Counted from the first letter of the stretch, positions 45,330 through 57,439 are shown. The stretch: DNA of 64,000 nt from Xiphydria camelus (GCA_963678675.1 OY783191.1:14503894-14567893); one strand, 5' to 3'. The notes: generated by a model not told the origin, from the letters alone. Numbers and translations: made by a program.

Positions 45330-46872
45330 TTTATTTATAAAAAGAGAAATTCTGAACTAACAGAAAATCAGGGAATCGTAAAATCGTGGTGCAAAGTCAC
45401 CACCCCCCTGGGGCAAAGACGTCACTTAACTGAAATGTCAAGAAAAGTAAAAGCAAATATCATTTTGAATATTTATTCCCACAAAAACAATAAAACAATA
45501 TATCCAGAAGAAATTAAGTCTAGAGAGCAAGTTTTTTTCGACAAAAATTCACATGTCATCTTCTGAGTCGGACAATATCTGATATTTGGCCTGCGATGTT
45601 TTTCTCGAGGTATTTATAGGTACATGCACTATCCATTCGATGGGAATAATATTTAATAACATTCTGAAACATTGATCCGAATAAAGCTAATGAATTCACT
45701 TATTTCACTTTTTTAATATTAGGTAACGTTTGTGGCGACATTGCCCCACGCGCAGAGTGGTGACAATGCCCCACGCGCCATTTTTCCACACAAACATCAA
45801 TAACATGTGGAAATACGAAATAAATGTGACAACCAGTACCGTGGTCGCGTTCGGCAATCTTCTCTGAATGAAAACAACTTAACTCGATTGTTTTGCACAC
45901 TGAATTATAAACACTAGACAAAAAGCCCTTTGAACGCCAAAAATTACTTTTGAGCATTGAAAACACTCGTCACGCTATAAACAACGCAACATAACTTGAA
46001 ATTTCACTAAACTCCGTCGGTAATGTCGGGACATTAAGACTCACTTCCACTAAAAAAGTCGAGTTCATACAATTAACCCTCTAATGCCTACTTTCTTCGG
46101 TTGTAAAATTAGTGACGGCGTAAAAACACGTACACGTTAAAATTGGCTATGCGAGCGAAATTTCCATATAAGGTGTAAACCCACCTTGAGGTGGAGTCGT
46201 TCACAAAGGCGCTTAAAATATATTCGTACCTATAATGGGAATATAAATAATTTCCGCCTGGTCCGCCTTTAGGCGGGCATGGGCATTAGAGGGTTAATAG
46301 TAGCTGAAAAAAAGGCTAGTGGTGACTTTGCCCCACTGGCGACAATGCCCCACTCTCCCCTACGACTTAAACACTGCTTTATAAAATCATATTTCACTTT
46401 TTTAACGTTTCGTAGCATCAAAAAATGACGAAGCGTTGCTATTACCCCGAAAAGAAAAAGCAATCACGGTGGCCAACCTTGACTACACAAATGGTCCACC
46501 CTTGACGACAAACACCAGGTTCACATCGCATCACACCACAACCAAACGGGTTATCAAATTGAACTATCCTCTTGGTTTATTCCTAAAGGATAACCATATG
46601 ACACCATTTATATGCTTACTTTGACTACTGCATGTTTAGCTTCAAGTTCTGATACCGTATTCACTGATATTGGAAAACTTTTCGTCTTTCCCAAACCACT
46701 CAGTGCACAACACGTTTTACATTCACGCTTCAAACTCGGTGTTGCCACGAAAAGTTTGCTGTTACCGATAGAAGTTTTACCACGCTTGCAGATAGTTGAA
46801 ACTAGTTTTGTAAGCTGAAATATCGTAAATGGCCGACCTAGACGACAGGCTGACCCTGACGACTTTCGCCTA

Positions 46873-47352
46873 CATATAAGGAAAAGATTGCTAGGATTTG
46901 TAGTTATACATTGGAAAATTTCAAATCTACTATCGATATAGTGCTCTTATAGTACATATGATTCTGATTTACGCAGGCGGGCTTTACAAGCACAGAAAGA
47001 AATTGGCGATAAAGACTGTCGTTTTCAAGCATCTAAAAAATGGATAAGATTGTTTAAAAACGGCATCGCATAGTATCAAAGAAAATTAATAAATTTATCA
47101 CAACAAAACCAATCGAAGGTGGTACCGCGTTAAAAGAAAAATCTGAAACATTCATCCACGATGCAAAACGACGTATTGGAAATTATGAATTGTCAAGTAT
47201 ATACAATTCTGATCAAAGTGGATTTCAACTAGAAATGCATACGAGCCGAACTTTAGCCGAAGAAGGTGAAAAGCAAGTGCAATGTTTAGTACAATCAGTT
47301 TCATCTACGACCCACAGTTATACCATTCAACTTACTATATCAGCCGAAGGTA
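46873..47352 (+). pseudogene. DDE transposase relic, catalytic-domain start
   Basis: Plus-strand readings KEKIARICSYTLENFKSTID, then DSDLRRRALQAQKEIGDKDC, FQASKKWIRLFKN, RIVSKKINKFITTKPIEGGT and ELSSIYNSDQSGFQLEMHTS (YNSDQSG carries the first catalytic Asp of pogo/Tc1-type enzymes), ending HSYTIQLTISAEG before a possible donor (GGTAAGC at 47349). A stop near 46940, a frameshift near 46955 and a stop plus shift at about 47070 break it. The second and third acidic residues are not found; only the Cys tail survives downstream. Identification is from remembered family motifs. Confidence 0.7.
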
Positions 47353-47602
47353 AGCTTCTTTATCTGCTTTTTTTTTAGTTTTGAAAGAAGCCTACTATCA
47401 AATTGGGATTGATCGTAGAGGCAACTCTTTTTAGGCTAAAAAACGTTTATATAGAAGTATCAGAATCTGGAAAATTTACTTCAGGTGAAAAATTATATAG
47501 AATTTTGCTATATATTTATGCTTTTATTGATTTTTAATCATCAAGTAATTTCAACAAAAAATACACTTTAAAAAATTTTAATTGTACAACATTTTAAGTT
47601 AT

Positions 47603-47743
47603 GGTTGAAAGAAGTATTTTGCACTGCGAAATTCCATACTGTGAAAATATTGCCGTAATACGTTGTTCGTGGTGTAAAAAATCTCTATGCTTCAAACATT
47701 TTTTTGATGATTACCATTATTGTGTAAGCAATTAAGATCGCTC
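47603..47743 (+). pseudogene. DDE transposase relic, Cys-rich C-terminus
   Basis: The frame reads CEIPYCENIAVIRCSWCKKS, LCFKHFFDDYHYCVSN, stop: two CxxC-type pairs that would bind zinc. It lies about 250 bp after the catalytic-domain piece on the same strand; the missing middle is either spliced, deleted or decayed. The same tail occurs at 1-245 and about 57440-57560. Confidence 0.6.
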
Positions 47744-48639
47744 ATGGAACAAAATGCCCTAAAGCTGATTTATGCGGGATTATTTAGCTTTTGTGTCCCT
47801 GATTAACATACTAAAAGTCCCCATCCCTCCGAGGGTGCAAACAACCCAAAAACTACCCCTAAAGGTAGGTACATTTTTTTAGTTTTTCTCAAATATCTTA
47901 AAAACGGCTCTTTTTTTTGAGAAAATGAAAGAGACCAAAATGAAAGCCAATAAAATTACCTATAAAATGATATATAGCAGTGTCTAATTTGTTGGAAACC
48001 AGTAGCGAGCTGGAAACGTTTAAAATTGCGAAACGTACATCCACCCTCAATATTACGTTTTACGCGGTGAAAATACTCCGTTAGTTTTTGAAGAAAATAG
48101 AATGTTAAAACATTGCGAAAAAAAGTAAAAAATATAAATATATGTATAATAAATATAAATACTATACATAAAAAATACATAATAAATGCAGTATGTCCCG
48201 CGCTGTACTGGCCAGTTGCAGGGATCTTGAAATTGACCTCCAGCCAGGCTTGGTCGGTACTGAAGTCATTTATACCGGTAGAAGTCGAGTCGGTAGTTAG
48301 TTGGAATTGTCACCATCCAGAGAACGCTGTTGCCACGTTTTTACTTATGGCGGCTGATTATTCCGCAACTTTCATTTTTTCGACACGTTTCTTCTAAATT
48401 ATAAAAAAACTAGCGAGTGAAAATTGTTTAATTTTTGCGAAAAAAAAGTTTACAAATAGCCAAGAGTTCTATGGCAATTTAAGCCACTCTCCATAACTCT
48501 GTTATTTGTAGAATTAAAAAAATTGATTAAAAAAAACTGGCGAGTGAAAATTTTCTACATTTTTTTTCATCAAAAGGGTTTTAGAAGTGTTTTAAAAAAT
48601 TCTGAGTGAAGTTTTCCATTAAGTCATTTCTTTGACGAT
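47744..48639. other. No recognised gene
   Basis: AT-rich, with a tract of ATAAATATAAATA type around 48120-48190. A 94-codon frame at 48113-48397 is unconvincing. No element ends seen. Confidence 0.35.
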
Positions 48640-48850
48640 CCTCCTTAATTGCCATTGGTTTCCAAAAAAAATGTGGAATAGTTTTTTACAGCAATTTTGT
48701 GAATTTCAACCCTTATAAGTTTTTAATTAATTACCCTCACGAAATGTAATAAATTGCATTTTTCATCATTTTTTATGTAGATTATTATCCACTTGGTTTC
48801 ATTTCAAAAGATCAATTGCAAGTATGTGAAACCCAGCAATTACTCCTATA
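48640..48850 (-). repeat. Dispersed repeat copy, left part (split)
   Basis: Inverted match to 37180-37375; its remainder resumes at 52427-52520. The split marks the insertion site of the 3.58-kb element. Confidence 0.8.
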
Positions 48851-49558
48851 GTCCAGGGAAATAAGACTTCCTCTGCGGAATGAAAGAAAGCAAGCTGGAT
48901 TTTTGCAGAGATCTTCGTTTTGATGTTCTAATGAAGCACCAAAAAGTCTCATATGCTCACCCTTGTGCGTCTCGAGATATCGAAGGTCAAAGGTCATGAA
49001 AATTAGTTTTTTGCGAAAATCTCGCTTCCGGTTAGTCTGATGTCTTAAGAAGTTTTAACAAAATTTACGTAAAACAGTAATCTCTACAAGTTTGATTATA
49101 TACATTTTTTTTGTACGATCAACCGTTTTCGAGATATAGCGTGAAGAAGCGGGAGCGCGCATTTTTGAATAGGTAATACTGTATATACTGCTTAGCTATA
49201 ACTATAAACGCACTTTTCTTAGTAGTTATACTAAAAGTTGAATTCCTATTATTGTTTCAGTTAAGAGTTTGTTAATTCATAAAAAAGAATATAATAAATA
49301 ATTAATAAGAAAAATGCATCCTTTTCCGCACCACATTTGAAGTAGAATTTAAGGCGCGTTTTTTTAGACATGGTTTCTGAACAGTAACCGATTCACGTCT
49401 TTCGCAATTGCCGGCGTGCTTTATGTTTCCTCTTCTTCATCCTCGTCTTCTTCAGGTTCCTCAAGTAGTTCTACCAAAATATTGTTTTCATCATCACACG
49501 CTTCCGCTGTATCGAATTGCAAAATCTCTTCAGGCTCATGGCCACTGAACTCTTCAAT

Positions 49559-50749
49559 CTAAGTTCTAATATAATTGTTATATTTGACGGTTACTCAGAC
49601 AACTCTAAAAATATAAAAGCAATGGAGCAATTAAGACGAACTACTGCACTGTCTACATCTTATGAAGTCCGCTTTGATGCAACAATGAATGTGCCACTCA
49701 GCCAAGAAAAGTTCTTATCAAACCGATGCAACAAAAAGATTTTTATTGAAATGCGCTTATTGAACAACTACAAGTTGCTAGCATCGCTACAAAACAAGCC
49801 AAGGATGATGCGGATGTTCTAATCATCGAAACAGCCATCGAAGTATCGGAAAGAGAAAGAACCGCCGTCACATCATTGGAGAAGACATTGATTTGCTTGT
49901 TCTTTTAATAGGCGAACTCAGTCACATCAGCGACAAATTTTCGTAAAGAAAATTGGCAAGGGTACTACATCAACATGAATTTATTCATCTAAAAGTTTCG
50001 ACAAATATCCTCTTTGCAAAGAACATATTTTGTTTTTGCATGCCTTCACTGAATGCGACACTACCTCTGCACTATTCAATAAAGGAATACTTCAGATTAT
50101 GAAAATGTTTGAGAAACATCCCAATTTGAATCGCTCGGCTCAAATATTTCAAGAAAAAACTGCCCGCCAGATACATTATTTGAAAACGGAAAGCATTTTC
50201 TATTAGCCATGTATATTGCTCCAAAAGAAGAAGTAAACATTGACAACTTTAGGTATACCTATTTCATCAAATCAACACGATTTAATAGACCAGTTAAATT
50301 GTCATCTCTTCCACCTACCAGTGAAGCAGCTCAACAGCATATCTACTGGGTCTACTACCAAATACAGATTTGGCTAGGAAAAAATCTATAACCCGAAGAA
50401 TGGGGGGTTGGGATTTAAAAAACGAGATGCTAGAGCCGAAAACAACATTATTGCCTCCTGCTCCAGACGAATTATTAAACATAATCTTCTGCAACTGTAA
50501 AAAAGGATGTGGTGCGCAGTGTGGATGTAGAAAAGTAGGACTACCGTGCTCCATAGTTTGTGGTCAGTGTCACGGACAGGCATGCCTGAACCCTTCCTCA
50601 GAATTGCAAGACATTGAAAACTTCAGTGGCCATGAGCCTGAAGAGATTTTGCAATTAGATACACCGGAAGCGTATGATGATAAAGACAATATTTTGGTAG
50701 AACTACTTGAGGAACCTGAAGAAGACGAGGACGAAGAAGAGGAAACATA
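49559..50749 (+). pseudogene. Uncharacterised nuclease-like protein with CXC cysteine domain, broken
   Basis: Plus-strand readings IVIFDGYSDNSKNIKAMEQL, FDATMNVPLSQEKFLSNRCN, KQAKDDADVLIIETAIEVSE, IGEDIDLLVLLIGELSHISD, CKEHILFLHAFTECDTTSAL, a linker, then an intact 126-codon stretch (50370-50750) with NIIFCNCKKGCGAQCGCRKV, GLPCSIVCGQCHGQACLNPS and an acidic end. I know this layout as a widespread repeat-associated family in animals. The spaced Asp residues resemble PIN/FEN-type nucleases and the Cys part resembles tesmin/TSO1 CXC domains; both are inference. The 5' end is replaced by the inverted arm, and several stops and shifts lie before 50370. Confidence 0.65.
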
Positions 50750-51351
50750 AAGCACGCCGGCAATTGCGAAAGACGTGAATCGATTACTGTTCAGAAACTT
50801 TTGTTAATATCGAAAACATGGATCAGAGGCCTACTACATGTCTAAAAAAAACGCGCCTTGCATTCCACTTCAAAAGTGGCGCGGAAAAGGATGCATTATT
50901 TGTTATTAATTATTTATTATATTGTTTTTATAAATGAACAAACTTTTAATTGAAACAATAATAGCAATTCAATTTTTTAGTATAACTACTAAGAAAAGTG
51001 CATTTATAGTTATAGCTAAGCAGTATATACAGTATTACCTATTCAAAAATGCGCGCTCTCGCTTCTTCACGCTATATCTCGAAAACGGTTGATCGTACAA
51101 AAAAATGTATAGAATCAAACTTGTAGAGAATACTGTTTTACGTAAATTTTGTTAAAACTTCTTAAGACATCAGACTAACCGGATGCGAGATTTTCGCAAA
51201 AAACTGATTTTCATGACCTTTGACCTTCGGTATCTCGAGACGCACAAGGGTGAGCATATGAGACTTTTTGGTGCTTCATTAGAACATCAAAACGAAGATC
51301 TCTGCAAAAATCCAGCTTGCTTTCTCTCATTCCGCAGATGGGGTTTTTATA

Positions 51352-52406
51352 CCGCATGTCCTATGGCCAACCGCGCAGGTGAGCAGCGACCTGAATTCTT
51401 GACTTCGGCAGTATTTATGGTACAATTGAAGACCTTGGGACCAGAAGGGGATAAGCCACAATTTCGTCAAACACTCGAAAACCCTTAAATAAACATTTGC
51501 GTTACCTCTGTTCTGTTTTTAATTACATATTTCCAAACAAATGTTGACCTTATTTCCGATACAAATTAAAAACCTGGATTTCACGATTTGAGAATAAGTT
51601 AAAAATGACGTTTTCTCCAAAACTTTGTTTGGTGGCATGTCCCCTTCTGGTCCCAAAAGGTCTTCAATTAGAGTGGACTTCAGACGAGTGCGCTGCATAA
51701 GAACGAAAAGTGTCGACTGCTCTTCTAATAGCTGTCAATTCGGGAGATCGAAGCGTTTCGTGTAACCTCAAAATCGTAAAGTTTTGAATTAGTAGTGAAA
51801 AATTTATAGAAGTGATGAGAAAAATAATCATAAATAATCTTCCGAATTGACAGCCATCGAGAAATCAGATGACGCTTTTCGCTCTTACGCTGCGTTCTTA
51901 CGAAAAGTGTGAAACGTCTGATCTCCCGATGGCTATCAATTCGGGAGATCGAAGTCTAAGCTCGAAATCGTGAATCTTTGAATAAATGGTAAGTAATGTT
52001 CAGAAGTGAGAGTTAACAATCATTCGGGTTTTTTCGATGTCCAACCGAATTACACGCCTCATGCCTATTTGTTTCAGAAATTATTTCCGCGCTAGCACCG
52101 CGCGTGTCTAGGAAGTTGTTTTACGAAGTGGCGTGACCGATACCTAAGGTGTCAATTCGGAAGATTATTTATGATTATTTCTCATCACTTCTACAAATTA
52201 TTCACTACTAATTCAAAACTTTACGATTTTCAGGTTACACGAAACGTTTCGATCTCCCGAATTGACAGCTATTAGAAGAGCAGTCGACACTTTTCGTTCT
52301 TATGCAGCGCACTCGTCTGAAACCCACTCTAACTGTACCATAAATACTGCCGAAGTCAAGAATTCAGGCCGCAGCTCACCTGCGCGGTTGGCCATAGGAC
52401 ATGCGG
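51352..52406. mobile_element. TA-flanked MITE (CCGCATGTC family), copy 2
   Basis: The ends CCGCATGTCCTATGGCCAAC are inverted and flanked by TA (51350-51351, 52407-52408). Removing it reconnects the right arm of the 3.58-kb element to its terminus, so it is the younger insertion. The interior has its own inverted structure around GAATTGACAGC and CACTTTTCGT, shared with copy 1. Confidence 0.9.
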
Positions 52407-52426
52407 TATACCTTATTTCCCTGGAC

Positions 52427-53001
52427 TCTACTAAGAGCTGTCAACTTTGAGGGTTTATTTCACCCCCTAGAAATGTTTTTCCGCAGATAAAAAAATACGA
52501 ATCTCTTAGATTTTGATGTAGTTTCCCTGTTAGAATTAAAATATGCAGCAATTTGATTTCCTGATCTGATATTTTGAGAGAGGAATATATTAAGATTAAA
52601 TTTTCATTATAAAATTAAGCTAATTTTTGAAGCCTTGCAGCAATGGTGATGGGTATTAGTTTTAGAAAAGAGAGTTAGGAGAAGGGTGAGCGAAATTTTC
52701 TATTGCTGGATTGCTTGTATCGTTTAGATATGTTTTAGTCTTGAGTAAGGCGGGATCCTACAAAAAAGTAAGTGAAGCTATTTCTACTATTATTCTACTT
52801 GCAGCTTTGGTAGCTCAGGCCATAGAGCTACAGATAGATACAAATTAAAAAATCGAAAAACTGTGAGACAAAAAATGAAAAAATTATATCCAGTTTGATT
52901 CAGAATTAAATTTACTCCATCATTTGCTCTTATGGAGAAATCAAAATAAGAAGAACCAGTCACAGAGATTTAAAAAAAATTTTTTTTTCGAATTTTATTA
53001 A
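52427..53001. other. Rest of split repeat, then gene-free sequence
   Basis: 52427-52520 completes the repeat matched at 37068-37160 (CCCCCTAGAAATGTTTTTCC). After that, AT-rich sequence with no supported gene. Confidence 0.5.
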
Positions 53002-53717
53002 AGGGGGACTGAACCTTGACCTACCCTAAATTTGTCTCTACTTTGCAGGCTTATATCCTTGGAATGTATGCAACAATTTAAATGAGGAATACACCATTGA
53101 AAGGAGCAGAATTTTATGGTTTAGAAAAATTGACTTAATTTCAAAAATATTGACAATTGTCAGTTTGCTATACAGGGCAACATAACCTAAAATATATACA
53201 CAAAAATTGCACTAAGATGTTACGCGACATATATTTTGAAAACCATTGCCCTGGCAAATTTCATATTTGGAACACTTGTTTAATTAGTATAGATCATGAA
53301 AAATATGAAGTAAAATAAGATTTGGACTAAAACTTACAAAAATAGAGATTTGTGAAGTTTGAGCTTTTTTCACTCTTAAAATTGGACAATTAAAGCTAAA
53401 TTTTAAAAAAACGACCAAGAGTTGTACAAAACTGGTTCATACATTTAAAGAAATAAGTGTTACAAACAAATTGGTACAAGCGGCATCAAAATCCACCCAC
53501 AACTTTCTGGAAAAAGTGACGCGTAAGCTCCAAAAACACAAATGGGAGAAAAATGGATTTAAAGTTCAAATAATGATCAGTCGGAGAAAAAGGTTAGATA
53601 GGTACACTAATAGCCCCCAGGAACATATGAATCATCTTCCATTGCTTGAGTTAATGCCTTTTGTTCCTTTTTCTTTTGAATTCTAAAGAAAATTTTTTTT
53701 TCAAGGTTTAGTCCCCC
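53002..53717. mobile_element. TTAA-flanked MITE-like element
   Basis: The ends AGGGGGACTGAACCTTGA and inverted GGGGGACTAAACCTTGA sit inside TTAA (52998-53001, 53718-53721). A 71-codon basic frame at 53471-53686 shows no recognised domain. Confidence 0.6.
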
Positions 53718-53721
53718 TTAA

Positions 53722-55374
53722 TACTGTATCACTTATATTTGAATTATTTTATCTTACTTTCTTCTCGATATAACTTAGAGGATCCAACATTAGGGTACTG
53801 AAACCGCTCTTGAAATTGAGTTACTGCAGAAACGAAAAAATAGGGATACCTTATTTCTCGATAAACTTTAACTTTTCCGAGTTACATCAAAATTGAAGGG
53901 TGTCAGCAAAGTAACCTCCCTTGTGAGTAGATACTGGCAATAATAGGATGAATAACTATCAAAATAATATGACGAGATAAAAAGAGTAAGAGACATTTTC
54001 AATGTATGTACATGCAATTGGAGGTCGGATAATGAGCATGGCTTGAAAATCGAATTAAATGACAGCCGCAGAATCCTCATAATATTGTCTGACCTACTCA
54101 AGCTTGGAACGCAAGTAATGGAGACAGTTTAATAATCACTCGGTAGTAGAATAATATAGCACGGGCCAGTGATTCGCGTCTAATCCTACTCTTCACTCTC
54201 TTTTTACCAACTAATATTACAAAATTACTTAGCAAATTTATATTTTATAAGAAACAATATGTCTATTTAGAAAGTTATCCTTACGATTGATATTAATCAT
54301 ACTTGAACATTGTTTTAGTAATGCATTTTCGAGTATTCTTTAAATATTCAGCTAAACATCATTTTCATTAATTGAAACTTTACGACCTATAGGTACTAAG
54401 AAATTTTGTTTTTGGGATTTAAAAAAAAAATTATATATTTTAATTTCATAACATTTCTGCGGAGTTTATTATTTAGTAACTGATTCTACATGGAATTTTT
54501 CTAATACTAATGTATTTTATTATGAAGAGGTGGCGGGAAAAACGATCTAAGTCCAAATTTTTAGAATTTTTGATAATAGTGGCATCTTGTGGTCAACAAT
54601 GATACTAATATCCCTACCAAAAATTATTGCCGGGGAATAGCAATCTAAGTATCGTCCAATATTTGTAAATCTAAGTACGGTGAAATATTTGGTGTACTTT
54701 GGAAAAGCGATCTAAGTCCACGCGGTTAGACGGAACACCGATCTAATTGTAAGTCCATACCAACATTCCGGCCATTTTAGGTTATTAAGCCTCGTGTCCA
54801 CTTGGAAGTGACTTGCGACAGTTTTTGCTAGAGCAACTTGGATTTGCGTATACACTTGAATCAAAATTCCCGCAAGTTTACTGTCGCAAGTCGTAGCAAT
54901 TTCTCTCGGAGCAAACACTTGCATGTGCGTTGCAACAGTCGCCGTTCAGTGTCACACCTAGAACCGCTGGCTTCGGGTACGCTATGCCCGTGTGCGGGCT
55001 ACGGAGGGTTAAAGTGCAGAAATGTCGGTCAGCAAAACCGTCGCTGCATTAGACTGATTCAAAAAAAGCTTTTTTAATTAATTCTCTTGGCGAGCACTTA
55101 AATCCGGGCTTTCTGGGGGGTGCAAATTTAATATGTGGTTTCTAACATCAAATCAAACAAATTAAAATTATTTCCAGCTTGTCCGGAATTGCTCCCGCTA
55201 TTAATGCAATTGTCGACTGGCCTATATTAAGCTTTTCGCGCGTGCATCAGCAGTCAGCTATGTCTGTTTGTGTCAAACGCAGAAGATGTTTATTCTGTTT
55301 CTTAGAAAAAATATAAAGTTGTGAGTTGTGTTGAAGATTGTTAGTAAAGTTGAGTAAGAATAATAACATTAAAC
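53722..55374. other. No supported gene
   Basis: Includes a loose inverted pair around ACTTGCGACAG/CTGTCGCAAGT (54808-54890) and a GC-richer patch at 54950-55040. No coding or element boundaries that I can defend. Confidence 0.35.
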
Positions 55375-56689
55375 ATGAGTGGAATTAGAAGTAGTGACAG
55401 TGAAAATAAGCCGTTATCTGAAGTTATTTTGAGACAATCCAAGAAAAGGAAGAAGTTTTTGGTAGAATAAGTGATACTGAAAACAGTCACCAGTCGCTAC
55501 TAGGCCGATAAAGAAAGTTTTCCTCGATTCAGATAATCCTCAAACAATTTTAGCGCGTGATAGCTACAATGGTTTAAAAACCAGCTATGTAATAGTACCA
55601 AGAAGCCTTCACTTTGTAACCAGAATATGCCGCAATTATTATACAAACAACTTTTAGGGATTCCGAAGAAAAAATTTGACCAACTACAAGATTTAAAGGA
55701 ATTCGTCTCTGAAGAACATCAAGAGTAGGGGAATGTCGTCAGGGTCGGCCTGTAGTCTAGGTCGGCCATTTGTGATATTTCAGCTTATCAAAATAGTTGG
55801 TAAAACTTCTATTGATAACAGCAAACTTTTCGTGGCAACACGGAGTTTGAAGCGTGAAATTAAAACGTGTTGTGCACAGTGGCTTGGGAAAGACGAAAAA
55901 AGTTTTCTAGTATTAGTGAATACGGTACCAGAACTTGAAGCTAAAACATGCAATCGTCAAAGTAAGCATATAAGTGTGTCATGTGGTTATCCTTTAGGAA
56001 TAAACCAAGCGGATAATTCAATTTGATAACCCGCTTGGTTGTGGTGTGATGCGATGTGGTCCTGGTGTTTGTCGTCAAGGTTGGACCATTTGTGTAGTCA
56101 GGGTTGGCCACCATGATTTTTTTTCTCTTCAGTGTAATAACAACACTTCATAATTTTTGATGCTACGAAACGTTAAAAACAAGGTCGTCCACCCAAAAAA
56201 GTGCAGAAAAAGCCCTCTTCGGATGAAGACGAGGACTTTTGCCTCATCTGTTTGGAAGCGATGCCTCATCGCTTGAATAGTAACAATTCCGTTGCATGCA
56301 TTGAATGCAAAAGAGAAGTGCATTTGAAGTGCGCGAAAATGACGACCAGCTACTTCATTTGTCAAAACTGCGATTCAGAATAATTTAGCGCCTATATTTC
56401 GTCGATTTTCAGCGGCTGGCCAATCTAGACAGTAATGGCCAACCTTGACAGTATTTCTAGTTTTTTAAAAATACCCATTACTTTATTCTTCATCCAATCA
56501 ATTCGTAATACCTCGGAGAAGTTTTCTTTTTTCCGGACCTTTCTAAGAATGCGCAGTAATTATAAGAATTCCTTTTTACATGGAAATTATGGGCAAAAGT
56601 CAAAACTATGGCCAACCCTGACGACATTTCCCTATTATAACCTGCCTCTTTGTCATGTAAATGTAGCAAGTGATGAAGAAGACACCTAA
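55375..56689 (+). pseudogene. Uncharacterised acidic/basic ORF split by a pogo derivative
   Basis: It starts MSGIRSSDSENKPLSEVILR, then a Lys-rich stretch and a stop/shift near 55468. Later pieces read MPQLLYKQLLGIPKKKFDQL, QDLKEFVSEEHQE up to 55725, and YYNLPLCHVNVASDEEDT then stop at 56689. Removing the element at 55728-56632 together with one TA joins the last two pieces in frame. The ending (Tyr/Leu/Pro then DEED) resembles uncharacterised proteins common in insect repeats; function unknown. Two or three shifts near 55470-55630 show that it was already decaying or contains unrecognised introns. Confidence 0.5.
55728..56632 (+). mobile_element. Deleted pogo-type element keeping the C-terminal finger
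   Basis: The ends GGGGAATGTCGTCAGGGTCG and inverted form GGGAAATGTCGTCAGGGTTG are flanked by TA (55726-55727, 56633-56634). The terminal 400 bp on each side match the element at 42134-46870. Inside, 56201-56383 encodes only the C-terminal finger (FCLICLEAMPHRLNSNNSVA, CIECKREVHLKC), open to its stop. Confidence 0.85.
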
Positions 56690-57170
56690 AGTAGGATAGT
56701 TAATTTTTAATATTGCAATGCAAACGAACTCGAAGAAAATTAATATATGATTGTAGGTATGAGAATGGACTTGAATCGTTTTTCCTGCTTCTGAATTGAT
56801 GTGACTGCCAAAATTTGTAAAAAAAAAAGATATTACTTTTTTGTGTTGTGATAATATTGTGTCAGTAGTCAATACATGTGCTTTAATAAAAAAGTACAAT
56901 TATTATAAGTTATGCAAAAAACATGTTCTTCCCAAGCCTTCATACTTTCATATCGCTATATCTCAAAATGAGCAAAATGTGACTTACAAGGGGACCCTTC
57001 GAAAGTCGGAGCACCGATTGTAATGATTTTTTTTTTATAAATAAAGGGAAGTCCCCTGAGTAACGCTCATACTTTACTTTTGTCCAATGCGCCTTTGTTT
57101 ATTTTAAAAAAAAGAAATTGTTTTGACGCGTAAAGTGTGTACTGTAATGTAATACTCGGTATCCAAGATA

Positions 57171-57254
57171 ACGGCGTGGCGCAGTCGGCTAAGGCATAGA
57201 CTTACCACGCGGGCGTCCCGCGTTCGATTCCCGTGCATGCACTATCTTTTTTTT
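57171..57254 (+). ncRNA. tRNA-like pol III unit, left arm
   Basis: A-box TGGCGCAGTCGG (57177-57188), B-box GTTCGATTCC (57222-57231), then a T9 run at 57246-57254 that would stop pol III. The spacing is that of a tRNA, and the TAAGGC..AGACT part resembles a Leu/Ser-type tRNA, but the arms do not fold cleanly. Confidence 0.55.
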
Positions 57255-57439
57255 TGCCAATTTCGAACTTTTTCACTTTTTTTATTATTCAAACTATTGC
57301 TACTAATCTTTAGAAATAAAATAAATCTAGGTAAGGCAAAAAAACAAAATTTAAACACGTTCAATTACAAAAAGCATTTTCATTTATTCGTAACAAGTGA
57401 AATTTTAAATTTAATTGGTATACTTATCGCTAATTCCAT

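Larger units (their letters stand above)
43988..46360. mobile_element. Pogo-type element nested inside another
   Basis: The ends GGGGAGAGTGGGGCATTGTC and the inverted form are flanked by TA (43986-43987, 46361-46362). The motif ATTGTCGCCAC recurs inside both ends. A short minus-strand reading near 45560-45640 (ILSDSEDDM, stop) may be the end of its transposase. It contains a mariner foldback and a Helitron. Confidence 0.85.
42134..46870 (-). mobile_element. Pogo-type element holding further nested insertions
   Basis: The left end GGGGAAGGTCGTCAGGGT and the inverted right end GGCGAAAGTCGTCAGGGT are flanked by TA (42132-42133, 46871-46872). It carries a broken transposase (42385-43838) and was itself hit by the element at 43988-46360. 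A deleted relative lies at 55728-56632. Confidence 0.85.
48851..52426 (+). mobile_element. Long-TIR element with nuclease-like/CXC gene
   Basis: The ends GTCCAGGGAAATAAG are inverted and lie exactly where the dispersed repeat is split. Inverted arms run about 708 bp on the left (48851-49558) and from about 50613 on the right, where a 1.06-kb MITE interrupts them. The flanks TATA and TCTA hint at an imperfect 4-bp duplication. Without the MITE the element is about 2.5 kb. The arms include the 3' end of the gene it carries, so one end was copied and inverted. Confidence 0.75.
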
